In this document: one piece after another, positions 1 to 9,918 of the stretch
Numbering within the stretch: the first letter of the stretch is position 1
How the letters are laid out: each line of letters begins with the position of its first letter
Source: Limisphaerales bacterium
GTDB taxonomy: Bacteria > Verrucomicrobiota > Verrucomicrobiia > Limisphaerales > JAKEEH01
DNA: 41,077 nucleotides
Assembly: GCA_022616725.1 (NCBI GenBank)
Contig: JAKEEH010000201.1
Span: forward strand, 1 to 41,077
Direction of reading: 5' to 3'
Program-made: the position numbers and the translations under genes
Notes under the pieces: generated by a model
What the model was told of the DNA's origin: nothing
The model's input: only the letters and a program-made list of their open reading frames with translations
The model's database searches: none

Positions 1-2
1 AT

Positions 3-44
3 ATCCCAGCGGTGCTGGCGAACATCGAAGCCGAACAGGCGTAG
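3..44 (+). CDS. C-terminal end of an unidentified protein (partial, enters from the left edge)
   Basis: Open frame from the window edge reading IPAVLANIEAEQA-stop; too short to identify. Confidence 0.25.
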   Translation: MPAVLANIEAEQA

Positions 45-275
45 AAGCATTTTCAAATGAGCCACTCTAAAAACTTTCAACTAAAATGTGGACATGATCC
101 CTGCTTCGCCTGCGCCTTCTGGCCATTCTGTCGTCGGCATCCTTCGCGATAGCATTCGGGGACTGATAACGCGAGAACAAAATAAGCACTCGGGGTTCTG
201 CAAAGCCTTATAACCTGTGGCATTTAGTAACGAGATGCCAAATGATATTTTTGCCCCAAAACCCCCGTGCCCGCT

Positions 276-2077
276 TCAAAACTCGACATCGCGACACTTG
301 TGCGCGATCTGATGTGCAATTTGTTGTATCTGCTTATCCGACAGAACGGGCGGGAGGTTACGCAGCCATTTTGCAAGGCGTGTTTCGGGCATTGCTTGGA
401 CGCGATGATTGATAGGAGAAGGAATACATCCAGCAACGATGGTGACCTTTGCGGTAAGCCCTTTTGATTTCTGTAAACTCATGACTCGGACGAAATCACC
501 GTGGTCTGGCATTTCCGGCTGGGTCACGGAGGTTTGAACAACATTGAGCAGGTCTTGAACCTCTTCGGATTGAGGCAATGCGAGCAGTGATGCGCCACGT
601 AGAACTCACAGCCTTCCGAGTTCGGTGGCATCAGCGCATCGACAATTTGTGCTAATGATTGACCGCCGAGACTTTGCAAGATGGTGCGGAGTTCTCGAAA
701 TTTTGTGACCAAGGGCGTCACACTTGGCAGCGTTAACGCGCCGCTCTCAAGCGCGGTCATGGCGGCCCACGGTGAAATACCTGTTGACTCGCAGTGTTGG
801 CGCACCCGTCGATAAGCTTCGCGCCGGGTTGTGGGGCTATCGTGACCAATCCACCAGCGCAGCGCGACTCTGTCTTCATTATCAGCCAAAAGATTTAGGA
901 GGGCGAACGCCCGCTGCGCGTCTTCGCTCTCCAAAGCCTCCTCGTGGTAGAAGCTGTGAACGGCAACACCCGTCTCGGCGATGCGGTCCCGGATGCCGTA
1001 GCCAAGTAATCTTCGCGGCGTCAGAATCAGAATGTCTGCCGGCGCGTATCCCCTACCTGTCACGAGTTCGCGAACATAACGGCAAAGCCCCGCCGCTTCT
1101 TCATCAATAGTTCGCCATTGGACGATATGCAGTCTGCCTTCGGGATTGTCCGGTTTGGGACGCAAGCGAGCATCGGTTAGGGCGGGATGGTTGTGCTTAA
1201 TGAAGTGGTCTGCAACTGCCACAACGCGGGTAGGACAGCGCCGGCATTCGTCCAAAGTTTCATCGTAGGTGTTTTGATGGGTGTTGTGGAATGTTTCGAT
1301 TCCTTTGGGGTTCGCGTGACGGAAGCGATAAATCGACTGGTCAACATCCCCGACAATCGCGGTCGTACCGTTCGCTGCGAGCAGGTCGATGAGCTCCTGC
1401 TCAGCGCGATTAAGGTCCTGGTATTCGTCCACGATTACGTGGTCAAAGGCATTGCGAGCTTCGCAGGTTGGATTGTTCCGCAAAAAGCGGAGCGCTTCGG
1501 GAACGAGTTCTCCGATTAGCATGGCGCGATGGAAAACGAGCCATTCCAGCAATGCTGTCTGAAAAAGTCGGTCCGTGGCGTCGGTAGGCCAGCCGGGAGT
1601 TTGTGATTGCACTCTTGCCCAAGCCGCTTCAAACGCGCGGATGCGCTCTGTGCAATCCCGTTTTGTGCCGAAATTGCCCTGGGAAACCAAGTCTTCGAGC
1701 ATCGTCCCTCCTTCAAACTGAAGAACACCCGCTTTGCCAAACGTTACGACCGGGCGGGGAATTCGTCCGAGGAAATTGAATACTTCCTCCTTGCCAAGCA
1801 ACCGAAAGCAAAAGGCGTGCAATGTCCCTGCGACGATTTTATCGCAACCGGTGGTCCCCAGGGCATTGAGGTCTTCAACGAGGCCGGCAGCGGCGTTCCG
1901 GGTGAAGGTGACTGCCAGTACTCTTCGCGGATTGACATCTTGTTCCAAGAGCCGTGCAACGCGGCGCTTCATCGCGAATGATTTGCCGGTTCCCGGTCCT
2001 GCCATTACGCGAAGCGGGGTGGATGTCGTTGCCGCGATTTGCAGCGCGACTCCTGTCAATCCTTCGTTCCAAGTCAT
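276..2077 (-). pseudogene. UvrD/Rep-family ATP-dependent helicase, frameshifted near 580-600
   Basis: ORF 524..2077 has Walker A AGPGTGKS, VTFTRNAA, DEYQDLN and VGDVDQSIYRFRHA. ORF 276..578 continues in another frame with the late helicase motif VRVMSLQKSKGLTAKVTIVAGC. The expected C-terminal LFYVAxTRA-type motif is not recognisable. Confidence 0.8.
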
Positions 2078-2238
2078 GGTGTTGTCCTACCCGAAGGTAC
2101 GGGTGCTGACAAATATGACACTCTTGAACGACGCTGAAAAATCTTAGTCGCGTTAGCAGTGGACGTTAGCAGTTCGCGATTTTCCGTGGCGACGAAACTT
2201 CAAAACACCTTGATTTCATTGGTCGAAGCTCACTTTGG

Positions 2239-2309
2239 AGCGGGTGAAGGGAATCGAACCCTCGTCTCAGGCTTGGGAAGCCCACGTTCTACCATTGAAC
2301 CACACCCGC
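2239..2309 (-). tRNA. tRNA-Gly (anticodon CCC)
   Basis: Reverse complement gcgggtgtggttcaatggtagaacgtgggcttcccaagcctgagacgagggttcgattcccttcacccgc folds as a cloverleaf: 7-bp acceptor GCGGGTG/CACCCGC, T arm GAGGG-TTCGATT-CCCTT, anticodon loop TTCCCAA. Confidence 0.93.
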
Positions 2310-2447
2310 GACGTTTCCTTAAGTAGCAGCGTGGCCCTCAAAAGGCAAGGCTACGAACGTCATAACGTCGCAAGTATGGTCGTGTGACCTGCGGAGCCGA
2401 ATATATCCGAGAGAAACGCCACTTGGATACGCCGCAGTGTTCAATCC

Positions 2448-2609
2448 TTACGCAGCCGTTTCGTGCTCCTCGGCGGGCCGATACTCGCGCCGCGCGAGTT
2501 TCAGCCAAACCTCAAACCATTCCGACTCCGTCCAATCTGCCGGGAGTCGGTGATCCTCGCGCACCTCACGGAGTCTTTCCTCCTGGTTTCTGTTGTTCCC
2601 GTTTTCCAT
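2448..2609 (-). CDS. Small hypothetical protein (about 53 aa)
   Basis: MENGNNRNQEERLREVREDHRLPADWTESEWFEVWLKLARREYRPAEEHETAA, protein-like composition; chosen over the longer ORF start. Confidence 0.45.
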   Translation of the reverse strand: MENGNNRNQEERLREVREDHRLPADWTESEWFEVWLKLARREYRPAEEHETAA

Positions 2610-2767
2610 GTTCCAACCATCTAGCCGCGGTTGTGGCACAACAATGGAGGTCTTCGCCCGAAACGCGGCGGGCGTTTTTACCCAACACCGCCAAACTAGG
2701 GCGAGCACCCCATTGCTGGGATGGCTCCGGCGGCGAAAATTCCTCAAAAGCCAAAAAAGATACTGCC

Positions 2768-2977
2768 ATGAGCAAAAAAGCAATTTCCGAACCCTCAGAC
2801 CCGGCAAGCGAAACGTCCCCGCTCGGCCCCAAAGCGCCCAGGATGCCGATATTCGAGGACCTGGCGCGCCGCGAAAAAACCCCATTCATCATGACAAGCA
2901 CGGGTCGCACTGGGAAGAGAGCTTTGGGTTGGGAGGTCGGGCAAGCGATGCATTTCAGCCCTGACGAGCCTTCGTAG
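2768..2977 (+). CDS. Small hypothetical protein (about 69 aa)
   Basis: MSKKAISEPSDPASETSPLGPKAPRMPIFEDLARREKTPF..., in frame within the longer ORF 2384..2977. Confidence 0.3.
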   Translation: MSKKAISEPSDPASETSPLGPKAPRMPIFEDLARREKTPFIMTSTGRTGKRALGWEVGQAMHFSPDEPS

Positions 2978-2992
2978 TCGGCGGGGCTGGGC

Positions 2993-3517
2993 TCAACCCT
3001 GTCCAGTTAAGACTTCCAGCGTGTCAACATTTTCCCACACGGGCTGAAGATCAGGGTCTTTGAGAGCCAGCAGTTTGAGTTCAGGGCTGCCGTCGATTCG
3101 CAACGCGCGCCGCAGCCAATGACACGCTTCGCCGACGTTTCCAAGCCTGGCCGAGTAGCAGGCCAGGTTATACGGCACGGTCGAGTTATCGGGAAACCTG
3201 TCGCTGATGGACACGAGAGTGTCCCACGCGCGCTGCGTCTGGTTCAAGCCATGCAACGCATTGGCAGTCGCCACCCAGCCAGTCAAACGCTCCGGGGCGA
3301 TTCGCGTCAGCACGCGGGCAAATTTCAATGCTGCGCCCCAGTGCTTCAGGACGGCCGCCATAAGGAAACGCAGTTCCAGCACGTCGGGATGGGACCGAAA
3401 GCGGGCACTGATGCGGTTGAGCTCCGCACGGGCCTCGCGAAAATTTCCGAGGCCGAGCCAGCCTTCCGCCGCGTTCAGGTGCCAGCGGGCCGCATGAGTG
3501 AGGCCATTCATACCCAC
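2993..3517 (-). CDS. Tetratricopeptide-repeat-like protein
   Basis: Helical repeats HLNAAEGWLGLGNFREARAELNRI, RAWDTLVSISDRFPDNSTVPYNLACYSARLGNVGEACHWLRRAL. Confidence 0.75.
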   Translation of the reverse strand: MGMNGLTHAARWHLNAAEGWLGLGNFREARAELNRISARFRSHPDVLELRFLMAAVLKHWGAALKFARVLTRIAPERLTGWVATANALHGLNQTQRAWDTLVSISDRFPDNSTVPYNLACYSARLGNVGEACHWLRRALRIDGSPELKLLALKDPDLQPVWENVDTLEVLTGQG

Positions 3518-3923
3518 AACATTTTATCGGCAGACTGGCGGAAACCTAGAGGGGTGATCTACCCGAGGTCTGCACCGTCGAAGACCCGCCTACAGTGAGA
3601 AAACCATCGCGGAAAACCTCCGAAGACGCAGTAGAAATGCATAGGATTTTACGGATTTTACGATTTGCGGTTTACAATATTTACGGCTTATGATTTGAAA
3701 AGAGTGGACCCGTCTTTTATCCCGAAAGTAGGAATTTTCATCCTCAGCGTTGCCCAAAGGGCGGAGTGATTCGTCCGGAAATGTCTAGTGTGCGATACCA
3801 CAGAATTCCGTGCATGGCTGCCGCTCGGCCGGTTTGGGGTCATGGCGCCCGCGCCCGAGCACACCGCTGCTTGCTTCGGCTGACTCGGGCTGCAAAGCTT
3901 CGCCTGAAGCCGTTGCATCGCTA

Positions 3924-5477
3924 ATGCGTTTGGTCTGGCAAACACTCTTATTTCTTGCAGTCTGCAACCTTTCTTCGGCCGCAGAGTTCGATGTTGTGCT
4001 GCGAAATGGCCGGGTAATTGACGGGACGGGCAACCCTGCCTTCGAAGCCGACGTCGCGATCCGGGATGGCCGCATTGCCGCGATTGGCCGCGCCCTCGGC
4101 CTCGCGCATCGGAATATTGATGTCAAAGGCCTCAATGTCTGTCCCGGGTTCATCGACGTTCACACCCACGCTGAGGACGTGGATGAACTGCCTGAGGCGG
4201 AAAACTTCGTGCGTATGGGTGTGACAACGGTCGTGCTGGGGAACTGCGGGTCGTCCGTGCTCGATGTCCATGCGTTCTTCAAGAAGCTCGAGAAGACGAA
4301 CACGTCAGTGAACGTGGCGACGCTCATTGGGCATGGCAGCGTGCGTTCCAAAGTGATGGGCGGCTCCTTCATGCGCCCGCCCACGGTCGAAGAACTGGAC
4401 AGGATGAGGGCGCTGGTCGAAGAAGGCATGAAGGCGGGCGCGCTTGGATTATCCACCGGGCTGATTTATTTGCCGGGCACATTTGCGAAGACGGAGGAGA
4501 TCATCGAGTTGGCAAAAGTTGCCTCGGCGCATGGCGGGATTTATGCCAGCCACATGCGCAACGAGAGCGACGAAATCTTTGATGCGTTGAACGAGTTGTT
4601 CCGCATCGCGCGGGAGGCGAAGATTCGCGCGCAGATTTCTCACATCAAGCTGTCGGGGAAGCAGAGTTGGGGACAGCCAGAGAAGGTGATTGCCGCGATC
4701 GAACGGGCGCGCGCCGAGGGCCTCGAGATTACGCAGGACCAATATGCCTATACGGCATCGAGCACGGGCATCGGCCAATTGGTGCCGGAAGAGGCGCGGG
4801 AAGGAGGCAAGTTTGTCGAACGATTGGCCGATCCGTCCGAAAAGGCGAACATCGTTGCGGAAATGAAAGAGAAACTGCGCCGAGGCAAACGAAACGATTA
4901 TTCGTACGCGATGATTGCAGACTATAAATCGGACCGCTCGTTGAACGGGCTGAATATCGTGGAGGCGGCGCGCAAGCGCCGCGGCTCAGATTCGCTGGAC
5001 GATCAGATCGAGTTGATTCTGGACATACAGAAGAACGGCGGCGCGAGCGGCGTGTTCCACGGCATCAATGAAGAGGACCTGCGGGTTTTCATGGGGCATC
5101 CCAATACGATGATCGCTTCGGACAGCGGCGTCAGGCGCTATCGCCAGGGTGTGCCGCACCCGCGTGGTTACGGGAACAGCGCGCGCGTGCTGGCGCGGTA
5201 CGTGCGCGAACTGAAGCTTTTGCGACTGGAGGACGCGATCCGGCGAATGACGACGCTGCCCGTGACGGCGTTCCGCATCCCTGACCGAGGTCTGTTGCGG
5301 GCGGGAAACTGGGCGGATATCGTTGTGTTCGATTTGGAGAAGGTGCAGGACAACGCTACATTCTCCAATCCGCATCAATATGCGAGCGGCTATGCGCACG
5401 TCTTCGTCAATGGTTTGGAAGTGGTCACTAACGACAAGCACACAGGCGCTCGACCAGGGAAGATCATCCGCAGGTAG
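3924..5477 (+). CDS. N-acyl-D-amino-acid deacylase / amidohydrolase family protein with signal peptide
   Basis: MRLVWQTLLFLAVCNLSSAAEFDVVLRNGRVIDGTGNPAFEADVAIRDGRIAAIG, CPGFIDVHTHAE, GLSTGLIYLPG, SHMRNES, ISHIKLSG, MIASDSGVRRYRQGVPHPRGYG. Confidence 0.9.
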   Translation: MRLVWQTLLFLAVCNLSSAAEFDVVLRNGRVIDGTGNPAFEADVAIRDGRIAAIGRALGLAHRNIDVKGLNVCPGFIDVHTHAEDVDELPEAENFVRMGVTTVVLGNCGSSVLDVHAFFKKLEKTNTSVNVATLIGHGSVRSKVMGGSFMRPPTVEELDRMRALVEEGMKAGALGLSTGLIYLPGTFAKTEEIIELAKVASAHGGIYASHMRNESDEIFDALNELFRIAREAKIRAQISHIKLSGKQSWGQPEKVIAAIERARAEGLEITQDQYAYTASSTGIGQLVPEEAREGGKFVERLADPSEKANIVAEMKEKLRRGKRNDYSYAMIADYKSDRSLNGLNIVEAARKRRGSDSLDDQIELILDIQKNGGASGVFHGINEEDLRVFMGHPNTMIASDSGVRRYRQGVPHPRGYGNSARVLARYVRELKLLRLEDAIRRMTTLPVTAFRIPDRGLLRAGNWADIVVFDLEKVQDNATFSNPHQYASGYAHVFVNGLEVVTNDKHTGARPGKIIRR

Positions 5478-5530
5478 GGGAGGCTCGTTCGCAGTTGCAG
5501 GAAGGGCTGAGACTCGGCGTGGCGCTCCGA

Positions 5531-6457
5531 TCATGGAATCATTGTCGAAGCCCTCGCCAGCACGTCCAGAATACTGTGTGCGACCGCGCCTGCGATGATG
5601 CTGCCGGTGCGCTCGCGCAACCACCCAAAGATCGCGCCTGTGCCTAAAGCCGCTATTCCGAATCCCCAGGCAAACGTCCAGCGCCCGTGGAAGTAATCGA
5701 CCGAGTTTAGCGCGTGCAGGAACCCGAACAGCAGCGTCGAGAGCAGCAATCCGACACCAAACTGCAGGCCCTTAATTCGGAAAGGACGTCCGAAGGCCTC
5801 GTTGATCCTGGACTGAACATAGCCGCGATAAAACATCTCCTCGCCGACGCCAGCGCCGACAACAAGCCAAAGCGTGGTCAGCGCCGCATGTAATAGGGGG
5901 TGCCCGTAGCGCCAGGCCAAAAGCAAGGGCACGCACAGCACCGCAATTAGAACCGCGAAACACGCCGTGGGAGGGACACGGCTCAGCAGTTTTTCCTGCC
6001 GTTTCCACAGCCATCCGAGAATCAATACGCCGCCCGCACACACAAGACCGTAACCAATGCCGACAGTAAGTCCAGGCGGTCCACGGCCGGGCTCGTGCCG
6101 TATTCGCAAGACCGTGAGCAGGGCGGCGACAAAAATGATCAGTGCGCCGCAGAGCAGCCCTGCCTTCAAGCCATTCTTCCATTCCGCGAAAGTCAGCCCA
6201 TAAGCGGCAAAGCTCCTGTGGCAAATCACCAAAATCGCTACCGTAAACAGAATCATCACGGCACCAGGGGTGAAGTTGAGCTTTGCGGCGACATCAAGTT
6301 TCCCTAAGTCCGTGAAGTGTTTGATCGCGCGGAACGCCGCGTGCACAGCCGCAAACGCCAGGAGCACCTCAGCGATGGCCGTCAGCCGATTTGTTCGGCT
6401 CTTCGGCAGCGCAGCTTCAGCGGTCGTGGTTGCAGGCATGAGGGCGCGCAAGCCCAA
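5531..6457 (-). CDS. CPBP-family intramembrane metalloprotease (CAAX protease-like)
   Basis: Multi-pass hydrophobic protein with GVGEEMFYRGYVQSRI, LLFGFLHALN and AGAVAHSILDVLA. Confidence 0.85.
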   Translation of the reverse strand: MGLRALMPATTTAEAALPKSRTNRLTAIAEVLLAFAAVHAAFRAIKHFTDLGKLDVAAKLNFTPGAVMILFTVAILVICHRSFAAYGLTFAEWKNGLKAGLLCGALIIFVAALLTVLRIRHEPGRGPPGLTVGIGYGLVCAGGVLILGWLWKRQEKLLSRVPPTACFAVLIAVLCVPLLLAWRYGHPLLHAALTTLWLVVGAGVGEEMFYRGYVQSRINEAFGRPFRIKGLQFGVGLLLSTLLFGFLHALNSVDYFHGRWTFAWGFGIAALGTGAIFGWLRERTGSIIAGAVAHSILDVLARASTMIP

Positions 6458-6481
6458 CTCAATTCTGCGTTCTGTGCCTCA

Positions 6482-7822
6482 TTACAGGCTCCAGCCGGCG
6501 CGGTATTCCGGTTTGATGAACGCGTCCGCTTCGGGACAGCCACCGGCTTTCATCGCTTTAGGGTCCCATTCGATGCGCTTGCCGCAACGCAAGGCCAGGT
6601 TGCCCAGCAGTGCCGTTTCCGTAAGCCGAGCCGCGTAGTCGAAGTTTGACATTGCGGGCGAGCCACTCTTGCAGGCGGTGATCCATTCCTTGTAGTGACT
6701 CTCCGCGCGAGGGATCGACGGCGCTGGCCCGGTGAAATCGACGAATTTATCTTTCGGCAGCAACTGGAAATTGTTCGCGTTCCAATCTGGCAACAGAATC
6801 TTTCCCTTCGCGCCGATCATCAGGGTGCCGTTTTTGGGCAGTTCGTCTTTCTGCAATTGCGCTCCTTCGAAGAGTTCGCGAGCGGGCAATTTACCGCCGT
6901 CGTACCACGTAAGCTTCGCGGCCGGCAGGCCGTCTCGCGGCGGGAATTCATATCGAATGATACTCCATTGTGGGTAGGTCTCGGCATTGCCCCCGGACGA
7001 TTCCGCTTGCACCGCTGTCGGCAGACCCAGGTTCAGTGCCCAATAGGCCGTGTCCATGTTGTGGCAGCCCATGTCGCCAAGCGCACCCGTCCCGAAATCC
7101 CACCAGCCGCGCCACTTGAACGGCATATAGTCCGGATGGTAGGGCCTGTGCGGCGCGGGCCCGAGCCAGAGATCCCAGTCGATTCCGGCGGGCAGCGGAG
7201 GCGTGTCGCTGGGGCGCTTGACGCCTTGCGGCCAGATCGGGCGGTCCGTCCAGACATGGACCTCGGCTGCATCCCCGATTGCGCCGCTCTGCACGATTTC
7301 CACCACTCGGCGCGTACTGTCGAAGGAATGCCCCTGGTTTCCCATCTGCGTGGCGAGTTTGTTCCGCGCCGCCAGGTCACGCATCAGCCGCGCCTCGTGA
7401 ATGGAATGCGTCAACGGCTTCTCGCAATAGACGTGGAGGCCCAACTTCATCGCCATAACCGCCGCCACAGCGTGCGTGTGATCCGGCGTCGTAACGATGA
7501 CGGCGTCCAGCCCCTTTTCGATCTCGAGCATCTTGCGGAAGTCTTTGTATCGGCGGGCTGTGGGCAGTTTTTTGAATGCTTCCGCCGCACGATTCTCATC
7601 CACGTCGCAAAGAGCCACGATATTTTCGCCGCTCACACCGTTGATATTTTCCATGCCCTTTCCGCCCGCGCCGATGATGCCGATGTTGAGCTTCTGGTCG
7701 GGCGAGATCTGCTTTCTTGTGGATTCCGGCGAGCTATCGGCGCTCTTGCAACTTGAGGCGAGCAATCCGGCGCTGGCGGCAGCAGTGGTGAATACAAAAT
7801 GGCGGCGGGAAAGTTTGCGCAT
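6482..7822 (-). CDS. Gfo/Idh/MocA-family oxidoreductase with Tat-like signal
   Basis: [26 protein letters not shown] (RRxF twin-arginine), [31 protein letters not shown]. Confidence 0.92.
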   Translation of the reverse strand: MRKLSRRHFVFTTAAASAGLLASSCKSADSSPESTRKQISPDQKLNIGIIGAGGKGMENINGVSGENIVALCDVDENRAAEAFKKLPTARRYKDFRKMLEIEKGLDAVIVTTPDHTHAVAAVMAMKLGLHVYCEKPLTHSIHEARLMRDLAARNKLATQMGNQGHSFDSTRRVVEIVQSGAIGDAAEVHVWTDRPIWPQGVKRPSDTPPLPAGIDWDLWLGPAPHRPYHPDYMPFKWRGWWDFGTGALGDMGCHNMDTAYWALNLGLPTAVQAESSGGNAETYPQWSIIRYEFPPRDGLPAAKLTWYDGGKLPARELFEGAQLQKDELPKNGTLMIGAKGKILLPDWNANNFQLLPKDKFVDFTGPAPSIPRAESHYKEWITACKSGSPAMSNFDYAARLTETALLGNLALRCGKRIEWDPKAMKAGGCPEADAFIKPEYRAGWSL

Positions 7823-7992
7823 AAGCCGATTTCAAGGGTCGGGCAATCGTCAGTCAAGCGGGAAGAACTTGGAAACTCGGAAACTCGGAAAGCCCCGAAC
7901 GCCCGGCAACGCCGCCCGACGACTCCTGGCAGGTGAAGGCCCACTGGCACGGGACAAGCTTATTTGGGACACAATAGGACCGAAACCGTAGT

Positions 7993-8529
7993 ATGACCGA
8001 ACGACAGCGACAAACGGCTTTCCTGAAGAGCCTGCTTAAAGACGGGACCGATGAGTGCAAGCGCCTCAAGGATCGCATTCTCAAAGCCGAACATGATGAG
8101 AACTGCATCCGCCGCGCCTTGATCCTGATGATGGCCGTTGGAGGGCTTTCCATCGTGGGAATTGGCTATTCAGCGGTCCTTTTGCCCGGTTTCTTCGACA
8201 ATGCCACGCCCTTGCTCGTAAAGATTTTTTGCGCTCTGGGCCTTGGCTCCCTGATTTGCATGGTCATTTTTGGCGTTTGCTGGGGCTGGTATCGCCAGGC
8301 TACGAATCAGATCACGCAGGACTGCCGCAACTTTGTCAAAAGACACCTTAGGCTAGGGAGCACCGAGACGACATTTATCTCTGCCTCCTCTGTCAAAAAC
8401 CAGACCGCCGATGTGTACCGGATCGAGACAGACGAGCCGACGCCGGAATCGCGAATCATCCATTTGCCGCGCCCAACCGCGACCTCGCAGTCCCTGGCGG
8501 AGCCGTACCAGAGCCGGGACGCAAGCTAA
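7993..8529 (+). CDS. Hypothetical membrane protein
   Basis: 178-aa ORF with two predicted TM segments: ALILMMAVGGLSIVGIGYSAVLLPG and IFCALGLGSLICMVIFGVCWGW. Confidence 0.6.
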   Translation: MTERQRQTAFLKSLLKDGTDECKRLKDRILKAEHDENCIRRALILMMAVGGLSIVGIGYSAVLLPGFFDNATPLLVKIFCALGLGSLICMVIFGVCWGWYRQATNQITQDCRNFVKRHLRLGSTETTFISASSVKNQTADVYRIETDEPTPESRIIHLPRPTATSQSLAEPYQSRDAS

Positions 8530-8582
8530 GAAGCGTCGCACGCCGAGAGCAACAAAAAGCCTTCTGGATGGCTAATTCAGCC

Positions 8583-8607
8583 GAGAACAAAAACCGCACG
8601 CGCGGTT
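8583..8607 (-). terminator. Rho-independent terminator downstream of rpsR
   Basis: Minus strand AACCGC-GCGT-GCGGTT followed by TTTGTT, about 20 bp after the rpsR stop. Confidence 0.7.
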
Positions 8608-8628
8608 CCAAAAATCGGCTTTCTGGGG

Positions 8629-8892
8629 CTACTTCATGAGCAGCATTTGCCGGGCGCGCTTGATGGCGCGATTGAGGCGACGCTGGTAATGGGCCGGAAG
8701 TCCAGTGTATTTGCGTGGGAGAATGCGGCCCTGATCGGTGGTAAACTGCCGCAGGAGCGTCACGTTCTTGAAATCGAGCGAATCGACCGTGAAATCAATT
8801 TTGGGCTTGGGGCGAGGCGTCCGCTTCTCAGCCGTCGATCCCTTGCCGCGGTTCTTCCGGTCGCCTTTCTCTTTGTGCGTTTTGCGAGGCAT
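8629..8892 (-). CDS. rpsR: 30S ribosomal protein S18
   Basis: IDFTVDSLDFKNVTLLRQFTTDQGRILPRKYTGLPAHYQRRLNRAIKRARQMLLM matches the S18 core. Confidence 0.95.
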   Translation of the reverse strand: MPRKTHKEKGDRKNRGKGSTAEKRTPRPKPKIDFTVDSLDFKNVTLLRQFTTDQGRILPRKYTGLPAHYQRRLNRAIKRARQMLLMK

Positions 8893-8894
8893 AG

Positions 8895-9062
8895 CTACTT
8901 GATTTCCTTGTGCAGGGTGTGACGGCGCAGAAAGGGGTTGTATTTCTTGATCTCCAACTTTTCCGTTTGGACCTTTTTGTTTCGGGTGGTCGTGTAGCGC
9001 GAGGGAGGTTTGCCTTCCTTGCGCGCTTCGGTGCACTCGATCGTGATGATCTCTCTCGGCAT
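8895..9062 (-). CDS. rpmG: 50S ribosomal protein L33
   Basis: Translated by eye: [55 protein letters not shown]. Only one Cys, so it lacks the four-Cys zinc ribbon. Confidence 0.95.
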   Translation of the reverse strand: MPREIITIECTEARKEGKPPSRYTTTRNKKVQTEKLEIKKYNPFLRRHTLHKEIK

Positions 9063-9064
9063 AG

Positions 9065-9661
9065 CTATTCTTTGTCTTTGCCCGGCTTTTCTTCGGCCTC
9101 TTCTTCTTCTTCGGCCACCTCGACCGAGCCGGCGCTATCCACGGTGCCCAACGCGCCGAGCTTGCGCTGGCGCAAAGCGCCTTCGCGCTCAAGCTGCGCC
9201 TGAGCCTCGACGGTAAACCGGGTCCAGGGAATGGCCTCCAGGCGGGCCTTGGGAATCTGCTTGCCGGTCAGCTCACAGACCCCATACGTATTCTTTTCGA
9301 TACGTTTGAGCGCTTCTTCGATCTCGTAAATGGCATCCTGGTCGGACGAAAGAAGGCTAAGCGCGAAATCCCGGTCGAAATTGTCCGTGCCAGAATCTGC
9401 CATGTGGAGACTGTAGCCGGCCAGTTCTTCAGCGGACTCTTTGGCCAAACCGTCCATCTGATGAAGCAAGCGCTCGCGCAGTTCGAGAAGGTTTTCGTAG
9501 AACTTGGACCATTCGGGCTTGATCTTTTTCCGGCCATAAAAGGTCGTATGCCCCCTCTTGGCATTATTCGCGGCCACGCCGAGGATGGCGGCAGAAGTCG
9601 CCGAACCGTGCGGCTTGCTTCTGGCGTCGGTTTTCTTCGCAGATTTCTTATGTGTTGTCAC
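9065..9661 (-). CDS. DksA/TraR-family regulator, zinc-ligand-poor, acidic C-terminal tail
   Basis: [92 protein letters not shown] start. Confidence 0.88.
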   Translation of the reverse strand: MTTHKKSAKKTDARSKPHGSATSAAILGVAANNAKRGHTTFYGRKKIKPEWSKFYENLLELRERLLHQMDGLAKESAEELAGYSLHMADSGTDNFDRDFALSLLSSDQDAIYEIEEALKRIEKNTYGVCELTGKQIPKARLEAIPWTRFTVEAQAQLEREGALRQRKLGALGTVDSAGSVEVAEEEEEAEEKPGKDKE

Positions 9662-9918
9662 AACCAGTCAAAAATCGGTTCTTTTCGCCAATTTCTTTAC
9701 CGAAAGCGGAATTTGGTTCTTTCGGCCAATTAAAGAGTGCGCGAATGTAACAAAGGAAATCCAAATTGCTACAAAAATCTTAAACTTTTTTTGGCTGTTT
9801 GAGAATGGGGTTTTACCCGTTTTGCAGACTGTTTTCCCGCCGCTCTCCCGCCGTTCAGCACCTGTTGGCCAGTTCGTCTTGTTTTGACGAGCGCAGCTAT
9901 TGCGCCTATCAAAGCTTC

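Noticed and set aside
524-2077. Gabija-type (GajB) defence assignment for the UvrD-like helicase
   Set aside because: No GajA/OLD-family nuclease is adjacent within the window and the gene is frameshifted; left as a hypothesis only
6695-7756. 353-aa plus-strand ORF
   Set aside because: Antisense to the Gfo/Idh/MocA gene
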